64,000 bases of DNA from Winogradskyella sp. (GTDB lineage: Bacteria > Bacteroidota > Bacteroidia > Flavobacteriales > Flavobacteriaceae): assembly GCF_013213835.1 (NCBI RefSeq), contig NZ_JABSSU010000006.1, positions 1-64,000 on the forward strand, written 5' to 3'. Below are positions 1 through 6,428 of the stretch, piece by piece (positions within the stretch are counted from its first letter, which is position 1; every line of letters starts with the position of its first letter). Under the pieces are notes generated by a model. It saw nothing but the letters and a program-made list of their open reading frames with translations. It made no database searches and was not told where the DNA came from. The translations under genes were made by a program, and so were the position numbers.

Positions 1-1291
1 CATCTGTAATGACGTATTTATGAAGGCACTCTCCAAATAGTTCTGTTGTGGTGCGTTTTCCTAATTCGTTCTTAACGGCATTATCTGCAAATATTGGTGT
101 ACCTGTAAAACCAAATAGTTGATGATTATTGAAAAAGGCTTTGATGCGGTTATGTGTTTCACCAAACTGACTGCGATGGCACTCATCAAAAATAAAGACG
201 ATACGCTCATCTTTAAGTTGTTCCATCTTCGCTAAATAGTTCTTTTTACTAATGGCTGTATTTAGCTTCTGTATGGTAGTTACAATAATCTTAGTATCAT
301 CGCTAAACTGCTTGACTAAAGCTTTTGTATTGTCTGTGCCATCTATACTGCCTTTTGAGAAACTATTGAACTCTTTGGTAGTTTGGTAATCTAAATCTTT
401 TCTATCTACTACAAATACCACTTTTTTTACCTGTGGCATCTTCATTATGATTTGACTTGCCTTAAAAGATGTTAGTGTTTTACCAGAGCCTGTAGTATGC
501 CATATATAGCCGTTTTTGGTTGAGTTCTTTACTCTATCAATTAAGGATTCTACCGCATAAAACTGATACGGTCTCAGTACCATTAATATCTTATGCGTTT
601 CGTTTAATACGATGTATTTACATATCATTTTAGAGATATGGCAAGGCTCTAAAAACTCTGATGTGAACCCATTAAGAATATTGGTTTGGCGTTTGTTTTC
701 TTTGTTTGTCCAGTAAAAAGTTTGTTTATAGGATTGATGCCTGTTATTAGCATAGTATTTGGTATTGACACCGTTACTAATGACGAATATTTGCACGTAT
801 TGAAATAAGGCAGATTTAGCACCAAAAGAATGTCTTTGATAGCGGTTTATTTGATTAAAGGCTTCTTTCATTTCTAAGCCTCTGCGCTTTAGTTCTATTT
901 GTACTAATGGTAAACCATTAACTAACAAGGTAACATCATAGCGGTTTTTATATGAACCTTCAATAGTTACTTGATGAGTCACTTGGTATTGATTTTGACA
1001 CCAATGCTCGGTATTTAAAAACTCGAAATAGAGGTTATCGCCATTGTCTCTAACAATATGTTGTTTTTCACGTAAGGTTTTTGCTTTTTCAAAAACTGAA
1101 CCTTTGCTTAGAATATTAAGTACACGTTCAAATTCTTTAGCGGTAAATGTAATGTTGTTATGCTTTTCTAACTGTGTCTTTAGATTAACTAATAAAGCCG
1201 CTTCATCTAGAATACTTACTTTAGTATAGCCAATAGTTGAAAGTTGTTCTACTAACTGATTCTCTAATACTTGTTCTGGTTGTGTACTCAT
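1..1291 (-). CDS. hsdR: Type I restriction enzyme R subunit (partial, N-terminal 430 residues)
   Basis: This is the motor and nuclease subunit of a type I restriction-modification complex. It cuts unmodified DNA after ATP-driven translocation. The reading frame stays open from the ATG at 1291 to the window edge. The N-terminal PD-(D/E)xK nuclease is visible as D119 and the E133-L-K135 motif. The helicase part has Walker A TTGSGKT at 266-272 and a DECH Walker B box at 369-372, followed by TGTP (motif III-like) near 396. The C-terminal half lies beyond the left edge. It is the last gene of the hsdM-hsdS operon on the same strand but is separated from hsdS by five accessory genes. Its own start sequence is duplicated at 2620-2643. 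Confidence 0.95.
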   Translation of the reverse strand, partial: MSTQPEQVLENQLVEQLSTIGYTKVSILDEAALLVNLKTQLEKHNNITFTAKEFERVLNILSKGSVFEKAKTLREKQHIVRDNGDNLYFEFLNTEHWCQNQYQVTHQVTIEGSYKNRYDVTLLVNGLPLVQIELKRRGLEMKEAFNQINRYQRHSFGAKSALFQYVQIFVISNGVNTKYYANNRHQSYKQTFYWTNKENKRQTNILNGFTSEFLEPCHISKMICKYIVLNETHKILMVLRPYQFYAVESLIDRVKNSTKNGYIWHTTGSGKTLTSFKASQIIMKMPQVKKVVFVVDRKDLDYQTTKEFNSFSKGSIDGTDNTKALVKQFSDDTKIIVTTIQKLNTAISKKNYLAKMEQLKDERIVFIFDECHRSQFGETHNRIKAFFNNHQLFGFTGTPIFADNAVKNELGKRTTTELFGECLHKYVITD

Positions 1292-1332
1292 TAATATTGT
1301 TGATAATTTCTAATAACTGGTATAAAATTTGT

Positions 1333-1360
1333 TTGTATTTATATAAATATCATATATTTG
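1333..1360 (+). promoter_or_regulatory. Candidate flavobacterial promoter reading against the hsd operon
   Basis: TTG at 1333-1335, a 17-bp spacer, then TATATTTG at 1353-1360. This fits the Bacteroidota -33 TTG / -7 TAnnTTTG pattern exactly. It lies in the 142-bp gap between the BECR-like gene and hsdR and points the opposite way from both. Confidence 0.45.
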
Positions 1361-1366
1361 CATCGA

Positions 1367-1436
1367 GTTCATTTCTCATTCGAGAAAAGGAAATCGAGAA
1401 ACGCAAGCCACAGAAGCTCTGCGTTTTTTGCTTTTA
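1367..1436 (+). ncRNA. Candidate small RNA between the BECR-like gene and hsdR
   Basis: A transcript started by the promoter at 1333-1360 would contain a perfect 6-bp hairpin with an ATTC loop (arms 1372-1377 and 1382-1387). A second hairpin follows with arms 1399-1408 and 1416-1426 and one bulged base, leading into T6 and GCTTTT, as in an intrinsic terminator. The RNA would be about 70 nt and antisense to the leader of hsdR and the last codon of the upstream gene. No long reading frame starts inside it. The call rests on promoter plus hairpin plus T-run only. Confidence 0.35.
1399..1435 (+). terminator. Intrinsic terminator, plus strand
   Basis: AAACGCA/TGCGTTT stem extended by AGC/GCT with a bulged C and a 7-nt loop, then a T-run (1424-1429) and a second T4. 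The T-run follows the stem only on the plus strand, so it does not serve the minus-strand hsd operon. Confidence 0.5.
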
Positions 1437-1940
1437 AATGGTTTCTGCCAATCTTCTTTTATACTTTTTTAATATCTTATTTCTCTTTGCATCTTTACCA
1501 CGTAAATGATAAGCTGTAAGTAAATAATATATGGTATTGTTATGCTTTGGCTCTAAAACAATCACATACTTTTCATCTTTATCATAAATATAGGTTCTTA
1601 TACCTTCTGGTTCTTTCACTGAAAAATATAGCATATTATCTACTTTCTTTTCGGTAATATGATACTTTACCCAATGTAATCTTTGAGAACGATATATATC
1701 AAACTCTCTCTTTTTTGTTTTATAATCTACCACGACTGTTGTTAAATGAGCAAACAAGGTTTCCATAGGTATTTGCCCATCTTTTGGTGTAGGTGTAATT
1801 TGTTTTGCTCTAAACTTAAAATTCTGATTAGTGGTAATATCTCTATCGAATACACCTTTTAAAGATGTGTTGCGTTGCTGTGGTGACATTCCATTAATAT
1901 CTAACAGAGCGTTGTATGTTTTTAATAAATTTAACGGCAT
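1434..1940 (-). CDS. BECR/PBECR-like RNase domain protein (putative)
   Basis: A 168-aa protein. The C-terminal half has the layout of the barnase-EndoU-colicin-RelE (BECR) nuclease-like families often found in phage and toxin proteins. This layout is an RLHW..YH stretch near residues 87-93, a strand with KYVIVLEP, then YYLLTAY followed by a basic tail rich in Lys and Arg. The start ATG lies 1 bp after the stop of the DUF3800 gene, so the two are almost certainly co-translated. The pair sits inside the type I RM operon before hsdR. A toxin-like or defence RNase role is inferred. The family assignment is from pattern memory and could be wrong. Confidence 0.45.
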   Translation of the reverse strand: MPLNLLKTYNALLDINGMSPQQRNTSLKGVFDRDITTNQNFKFRAKQITPTPKDGQIPMETLFAHLTTVVVDYKTKKREFDIYRSQRLHWVKYHITEKKVDNMLYFSVKEPEGIRTYIYDKDEKYVIVLEPKHNNTIYYLLTAYHLRGKDAKRNKILKKYKRRLAETI

Positions 1941-1941
1941 A

Positions 1942-2610
1942 CTATCGTAGTTCTATGAAAAAAAGGTTCATCTTTTTTGAATAATTGGTTTTAGATAAAT
2001 CTTCTTGACAATGTTGCTGAATTTTTTTAATGATTTGAACTTTAGCTTTATTTTGCTGATGCTCGTCATTGTGTAAATAGGATATTGCACCCATTAAAAA
2101 ATCTGCCATTTGCATTATTACACTTTCGTGTGAACGTATGTTTTGCACATTTCTAAATACACCAAACTTGGTATTTAAAATATCTTTTAACTTATTGACT
2201 TTATATGCACTTAGGGTATCCTTTATATCTAAATATACATTATAGGCGTATAAACTGTTTAAATTATGATTTAGTAGATAGTAATACATTTTATAGTAGA
2301 AATCGTCGTAATCTTGATTAAAGGCTTCGTTGTTTATTTTAGACTTTTCTACACCCACGGTTCTAAATTGTAAATCGGTAGCAAAAAAATAATCGACTAA
2401 ATCTAAGTAGAAACGTAGTTTAGATTTTGAAACTTTACTCCATTTAATTTCTGCATAAAAATGATGCTTCTTTTTCAGCTCGTTAATATGCTCAGTATGT
2501 AACTTTACTTGATTATATGCCGAACTTACCGAACCTAAAAACATAAACTTTTTATGGTCGTGTTCTATATGGCAACTTTCGTCACAGTATATATTGAATG
2601 TTTTACTCAT
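1942..2610 (-). CDS. DUF3800 family protein (RNase H-like fold)
   Basis: A 222-aa protein with the features of DUF3800: an N-terminal strand with YCDES (Asp10, Glu11), a central YLDIKD acidic motif, and a C-terminal MQMADFLMGA motif. DUF3800 proteins are thought to adopt an RNase H-like fold. They are common in mobile elements and defence loci, and their biochemical role is not settled. The gene is directly followed (1 bp) by the BECR-like gene. It is preceded, 3 bp upstream, by a nine-codon remnant of the hsdR start, which suggests the pair was inserted at the hsdR 5' end. Confidence 0.75.
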   Translation of the reverse strand: MSKTFNIYCDESCHIEHDHKKFMFLGSVSSAYNQVKLHTEHINELKKKHHFYAEIKWSKVSKSKLRFYLDLVDYFFATDLQFRTVGVEKSKINNEAFNQDYDDFYYKMYYYLLNHNLNSLYAYNVYLDIKDTLSAYKVNKLKDILNTKFGVFRNVQNIRSHESVIMQMADFLMGAISYLHNDEHQQNKAKVQIIKKIQQHCQEDLSKTNYSKKMNLFFIELR

Positions 2611-2613
2611 ACT

Positions 2614-2643
2614 TTATTTTTTATGTTCTGGTGGTGTGCTCAT
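2614..2643 (-). pseudogene. Remnant of the hsdR 5' end (9-codon mini-ORF)
   Basis: On the minus strand this reads MSTPPEHKK and stops. Its first 20 nt differ from the first 20 nt of the intact hsdR at 1291 at only two positions (protein MSTQPEQ in hsdR). The ATG directly abuts the stop codon of the pentapeptide-repeat gene. It looks like the old hsdR start left behind when the DUF3800/BECR pair was inserted, or an hsdR end used for recombination. Confidence 0.6.
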
Positions 2644-4146
2644 TTATTTATATTTTCTAAAGGCTTGAATTGTTTGATAAATACCATAACCAATAAATAT
2701 TCTTCCTAAGACATCCCAAATGTAAAAGCCAGATTCTAAAGTATGGCCTTTCATAATATCATTTAAATATGTAAACCTGTGAGTAGGAATTAAAAACTGA
2801 ACATAGCCCGATATATTTTCTTTAACGATTGCCCAATCAAAAGCATAAGTTATTTCGTATTTAGAAGTGCTTGTTACTGAAAGACAATAGAACAAAGCCC
2901 CAACTATTAAAGTAAAAATTATACCAAAAACGTAAGATGTACCATGTCTATTTGATAACCTATTAAGTGATAATAAAATGTAATTTGCGATTGCTGATAA
3001 CCAATTATATATAGCTTTTAAGATATGTATTGTACCATTTTTTAATACTCCTGTAAATTTTGATTTGTTTTTCGTTTCTTGATACCACTCACCAATTCTA
3101 TTAAAGCTCTTTTTATTTGGAAAACTGAAAATTTTTGAGAAAACCTCTTTTCTTAATGTACTGCTCTCTAAATAAGAAAATTTAGTTGCATCAATTGTAT
3201 TTTTTTGTGAAATAAGTTGATTCTTAATTATTCGATAAGTTTCTCTTTTATTTTTAATTGGGATTTTACCAATGGTAGAAACATCATTATCATAATCTTG
3301 CTGACTTACGTAGCTTTTTGTATCACTCTTAAAGTTAGATAAGTTAAAGTCAAATAGTAATAGTTCCCCTGCGATAATTGCTAAAGACAAATCGAACCCC
3401 TTTAATGGTTTAGTTCCCTTTAAAATTAAATTTTTATCAATTAATGAGTACGTAAATAGAACATTTTCATTAAAAGTAACACCTGAAAAAACAGTTGTGC
3501 CATAAAAGTCAGTTTTAAAGAAGATAGTTCTTTTGTTAAACGTTGAGCACCAAAAATCTGCTAATTCTTTAAATTTGGTGTTTCGAAAGTCTGTTTTTTC
3601 TGTGAAATAACAATTATGTAAACGAATTTTGTTGTCGAAGGTTACATCTTTTGCCTTCAACTCCTTTTCAAAAGTACATTCTTTAAAATATAGTTTTGCA
3701 TTGTTTGATTTAAAAACAACTTTTTCTTTAAAAACAGTATCGTTTTTAAATTCATAAAGCCCGTTAACTTTTAAATATTGAAAGGTGATTTCACTATCAA
3801 AAGTGCAGTTTAAAAATGAAAACTCTATACTTTTTTTAAACGACAATCCACTTTTAAATACGCAATTTTCAAAGTAGATTCTGTTTAAAGGAATCTTGGG
3901 TTCTTTCGATTCAATAAATAATTTTAAAAAATGAAAAATATCTTGGTCAATAATTTGAGAAAAGTCACCTACGAAGCCTTTATAATCAAACTCTAAATCA
4001 TAAATGATAACTCCATTTTTATTTGGTTGATCATAGTTCAAAAGAGTACCTAATATATGACGTCCATAATTTTTGTTTTCCGAAATTGGATTAGTTTCAA
4101 TTATTGTTCTAAAACTTTCCTTATTTGAAACAATTATTCTTTCCAT
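2644..4146 (-). CDS. Pentapeptide-repeat-like protein with two C-terminal membrane helices
   Basis: A 500-aa protein. Residues about 90-240 are a right-handed beta-helix-like region with regularly spaced Phe (FENCVF, FLNCTF, YFKECTF, FRNTKF) typical of degenerate pentapeptide repeats. Residues about 300-327 hold the YRIIKNQ...ATKFSYLE linker seen in such proteins. Two hydrophobic helices lie near 404-424 and 474-492, and the C-terminus is basic. I see no potassium-channel filter. The protein probably sits in the inner membrane with a cytoplasmic sensor-like domain, but its function is unknown. A membrane effector for the restriction locus is an inference from position. Its ATG follows an hsdS-tail remnant with the same 2-nt spacing as the HEPN-like gene has after the real hsdS. 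Confidence 0.6.
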   Translation of the reverse strand: MERIIVSNKESFRTIIETNPISENKNYGRHILGTLLNYDQPNKNGVIIYDLEFDYKGFVGDFSQIIDQDIFHFLKLFIESKEPKIPLNRIYFENCVFKSGLSFKKSIEFSFLNCTFDSEITFQYLKVNGLYEFKNDTVFKEKVVFKSNNAKLYFKECTFEKELKAKDVTFDNKIRLHNCYFTEKTDFRNTKFKELADFWCSTFNKRTIFFKTDFYGTTVFSGVTFNENVLFTYSLIDKNLILKGTKPLKGFDLSLAIIAGELLLFDFNLSNFKSDTKSYVSQQDYDNDVSTIGKIPIKNKRETYRIIKNQLISQKNTIDATKFSYLESSTLRKEVFSKIFSFPNKKSFNRIGEWYQETKNKSKFTGVLKNGTIHILKAIYNWLSAIANYILLSLNRLSNRHGTSYVFGIIFTLIVGALFYCLSVTSTSKYEITYAFDWAIVKENISGYVQFLIPTHRFTYLNDIMKGHTLESGFYIWDVLGRIFIGYGIYQTIQAFRKYK

Positions 4147-4148
4147 AG

Positions 4149-4190
4149 CTACACAAACATTTGACGTTAGAAGTTTTTTTTAGGTTTTGA
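4149..4190 (-). repeat. Decayed second remnant of the hsdS 3' end
   Basis: The minus strand carries AAAACCTA then CAAATGTTTGTGTAG, followed by CTATG of the next gene. The intact hsdS end (5189-5236) has AAAACCTA and CAAATGTTTGTTTAG then TTATG. The centre has diverged. The last codons encode QMFV and stop, as in HsdS. Together with 4520-4567 this makes three copies of one gene end within 1.1 kb. Confidence 0.65.
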
Positions 4191-4241
4191 TAACTTCTGT
4201 ATTGACTCTAATTCTTTTTCAAACATCATATTTGTTTTCAT
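4167..4241 (-). pseudogene. 24-codon ORF, probable decayed HsdS tail
   Basis: The ATG overlaps the TGA of the 88-aa gene (ATGA), so it may be translated. Its end, LESIQKLSKPKKNF then stop, is in frame with RQMFV just beyond the stop. It lines up with the HsdS C-terminus LEATKTYKTGLLQQMFV. I read it as the eroded end of an hsdS gene rather than a functional peptide. Confidence 0.4.
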
Positions 4242-4504
4242 AGTTTTTTCTTTAGATCTATTGCTTCTAGTTCTGCTTCTAATAGCCTTTGCTTTTTGAC
4301 GTAGCTTTCAATAACATTTTTTCTATGGTTTTCTTCTAAATCATGAAACTCAAATTTATATGCCCATATAGTATTTATTACACCATCTAGCTCCTTTAGG
4401 ATCTTCTTTTTATCTGCTATTTCTTGAAGTGCCTTGTTATATAAATCTTCTTTCTCCGAAAGTTCTTTTAATTGTTCTTGAATCTTGAATGAGTCTAACG
4501 CCAT
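4238..4504 (-). CDS. Small coiled-coil protein of unknown function
   Basis: An 88-aa, highly charged, almost entirely helical protein with heptad-like Leu/Ile spacing (residues about 5-40 and 60-88) and a short break containing WAYKFEFHDLEE. There is no signal peptide or membrane helix. It lies between two remnants of the hsdS 3' end in the hsd operon. It could be an HsdS-binding or antitoxin-like partner, but nothing in the sequence proves this. Confidence 0.5.
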   Translation of the reverse strand: MALDSFKIQEQLKELSEKEDLYNKALQEIADKKKILKELDGVINTIWAYKFEFHDLEENHRKNVIESYVKKQRLLEAELEAIDLKKKL

Positions 4505-4519
4505 CTTTATAATATTAAT

Positions 4520-4567
4520 TTAAACAAACATTTGCTGTAACGAGCCTTTTTTACGGATTTTTGAGTA
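4520..4567 (-). repeat. First remnant of the hsdS 3' end
   Basis: The last 26 nt before the final base of the stop match the intact hsdS end with one mismatch, and a further 15 nt upstream match at 11 positions. The translation ends KKGSLQQMFV, compared with TGLLQQMFV in HsdS. There is no start codon. It follows the stop of the HEPN-like gene after 1 nt, so that gene is bracketed by two hsdS ends. Confidence 0.75.
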
Positions 4568-4568
4568 T

Positions 4569-5186
4569 CTAATTATTTCTTGATTGTAACCAAACCTTGA
4601 TTTGTTTCTTTAATTCTTTAATACTGTATTCAATATTTTTATAAATCTCTATTATTTCAGGTTCAGAACCTCTTATTTTAGAATACTCATATATCATTGA
4701 ACCATCTTTATTTCTTGGATATTTTAAAGCTATATAAAAGTCATTTACCGTAATATTATTTTTTTTGAAGAAAGGATGAAAACCATTTGAATTGCAAATA
4801 AGATTTTTCAATAACAACAATAAATTTGGTTGAAATTGTTTCTCATTGGCTTTCATTAATTTATATAAATCTTGTAAGTTATGATTGCTATTAAATGTAA
4901 TTTCAGCGATTTGAAATATCCCTTTCATATACAACTCTACACCGTGATAAAAATTAAACATGATGGGGATGCCTATACTATCTGCGTTTCTTTCAAAAAT
5001 CTCTTGAAGATGTTTTTCTTCTTCCTCTTCGCTTTTGAAATTATCAGCTTTTGAAATCACCATATTTTTGTTGCCAGTTTTCACCATCTCGTTAATCAAG
5101 ATACTTGCAGCACTCCAAAAGTTGTAAGCATGATTTATGAATGGTATTTCATATATTATTTTTGTGTTTTCTTCATTACGTTTCAT
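4569..5186 (-). CDS. HEPN-like helical protein in the hsd operon
   Basis: A 205-aa, mostly helical protein. The stretch FNFYHGVELYMKGIF (about residues 78-92) followed by HNLQDLYKLM (about 101-110) resembles the two core helices of HEPN-superfamily proteins. The Rx4-6H catalytic motif of HEPN RNases is not visible, so an active nuclease cannot be claimed. The ATG comes 2 nt after the hsdS stop, implying translational coupling. Possible roles are a regulator or an effector linked to the RM complex; both are inferred from position. Confidence 0.45.
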   Translation of the reverse strand: MKRNEENTKIIYEIPFINHAYNFWSAASILINEMVKTGNKNMVISKADNFKSEEEEEKHLQEIFERNADSIGIPIMFNFYHGVELYMKGIFQIAEITFNSNHNLQDLYKLMKANEKQFQPNLLLLLKNLICNSNGFHPFFKKNNITVNDFYIALKYPRNKDGSMIYEYSKIRGSEPEIIEIYKNIEYSIKELKKQIKVWLQSRNN

Positions 5187-5188
5187 AA

Positions 5189-6427
5189 CTAAACAAACAT
5201 TTGCTGTAACAAGCCTGTTTTATAGGTTTTGGTGGCTTCGAGAGTCTCAGCCACCGTGTTTATTTGCGTATCTATTGCCATTAAAAATTGGGCGATTTTT
5301 TGTTGTTCTTCTATACAAGGAAATGGAATTGGCATATTCTCAAAATCTGTCGTTGTAACATTCATTCTATCGTGTCTCGCGCCATAATTGGCTATTGACT
5401 TCATATACCTGTGCCAATGAGAAGACTTAAAATATATTTCAAGAAAATCAATATTACCTCTTAAATGGTTCAAAACTGTATATAGAGGGGACATTACACC
5501 AGTTGATAGTTTGTTCCGATTTAATGGTCCTACAGGTGCAGATTGCGAGATGCGAGGATTGTAGATAAAATCATCCGTTTTTACTATGTAATATCCACTT
5601 AAATTTGAAGAATTTGCTATATCCTTATCAAAATAAGCATTTTGACTTACTATACCTTGGGTGGCAGAATTGGTAAGAACTAAACTAATTTTGTCATTTT
5701 TATTTTTGTCCTTACTTCTGCTAAACACCTTTTTTAGCGGTAACGTTTCCCACTCAGGAAAGGCATTCCCATCTTCATCTTTAAATCTTATTTCTTGTTT
5801 AAAGATTTGTTGCATTACCCCTTTTTTGTATTGCTCTAAAAGGGCTTTCTTTTTGTCTAAGGTTTGTGTTCGGGTGTCTATTGCTGAGAGGAAATTGGCT
5901 ATTTTTTGTTGCTCCTCTAATGAAGGAAGAATAATCCTATATTTTCTCAAACTACCAACTAAAACATTTGGTTGTGCACCAGAAGCATTAAAACGATAAA
6001 CTTCTTTCAATCCATAATCACTAATAAGGAATTGTACTAAATAATACGGATATACATTTTCTCTACAGGTAATCTTAGCTATGTTTTGTTGGATATGATA
6101 TTTGTCGTTTTCCTCTATAACAACAGCGTTACCGATACTCCCTACACAAGGATACACAATGTCTCCGATTGATAATCTAGAACGCTTTAGTTGTAAGGAA
6201 AGTGAATTTGAAATATAACTAAGTTTATTTAGTTCCAATTTCCCTTTACCTATATTATAACCTCTTAAAGCGATGATTTCTTTTTTGTCATCTTCAACCC
6301 AATATTTTGAATATTCATAGCCAGCTAGTCTTGTTATATCGGATATTTCATCGAATAATTTCAATTCAAACTCTTCATTAAAATCAGAAAATCTTAATTT
6401 AGGCACTAATAGTTTTTCTTTCTGCAT
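5189..6427 (-). CDS. hsdS: Type I restriction-modification specificity subunit S
   Basis: A 412-aa protein that sets the target sequence for methylation and restriction. It has the classic two-repeat design. Target-recognition domain 1 is at about 1-160. The conserved helix begins EEQQKIANFLSAIDTRTQTL and ends YKKGVMQQIF (about 171-209). Domain 2 is at about 215-370. A second conserved helix (EEQQKIAQFLMAIDTQIN to LLQQMFV) closes the protein. The start lies 1 bp after the hsdM stop. Two eroded copies of its last codons lie downstream at 4520 and 4149. Confidence 0.97.
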   Translation of the reverse strand: MQKEKLLVPKLRFSDFNEEFELKLFDEISDITRLAGYEYSKYWVEDDKKEIIALRGYNIGKGKLELNKLSYISNSLSLQLKRSRLSIGDIVYPCVGSIGNAVVIEENDKYHIQQNIAKITCRENVYPYYLVQFLISDYGLKEVYRFNASGAQPNVLVGSLRKYRIILPSLEEQQKIANFLSAIDTRTQTLDKKKALLEQYKKGVMQQIFKQEIRFKDEDGNAFPEWETLPLKKVFSRSKDKNKNDKISLVLTNSATQGIVSQNAYFDKDIANSSNLSGYYIVKTDDFIYNPRISQSAPVGPLNRNKLSTGVMSPLYTVLNHLRGNIDFLEIYFKSSHWHRYMKSIANYGARHDRMNVTTTDFENMPIPFPCIEEQQKIAQFLMAIDTQINTVAETLEATKTYKTGLLQQMFV

Positions 6428-6428
6428 C

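Noticed and set aside
1237..1437. 66-aa plus-strand ORF between the BECR-like gene and hsdR
   Set aside because: The best promoter for this strand lies inside the ORF, and its end is the terminator hairpin; better explained as a small RNA or non-coding.
2644..4146. Potassium channel
   Set aside because: Two C-terminal helices are present but there is no TxGYG selectivity filter between them; the GYG near residue 487 lies inside the second helix.
4569..5186. Active HEPN RNase
   Set aside because: The Rx4-6H catalytic motif is not visible, so only a HEPN-like helical fold is suggested.
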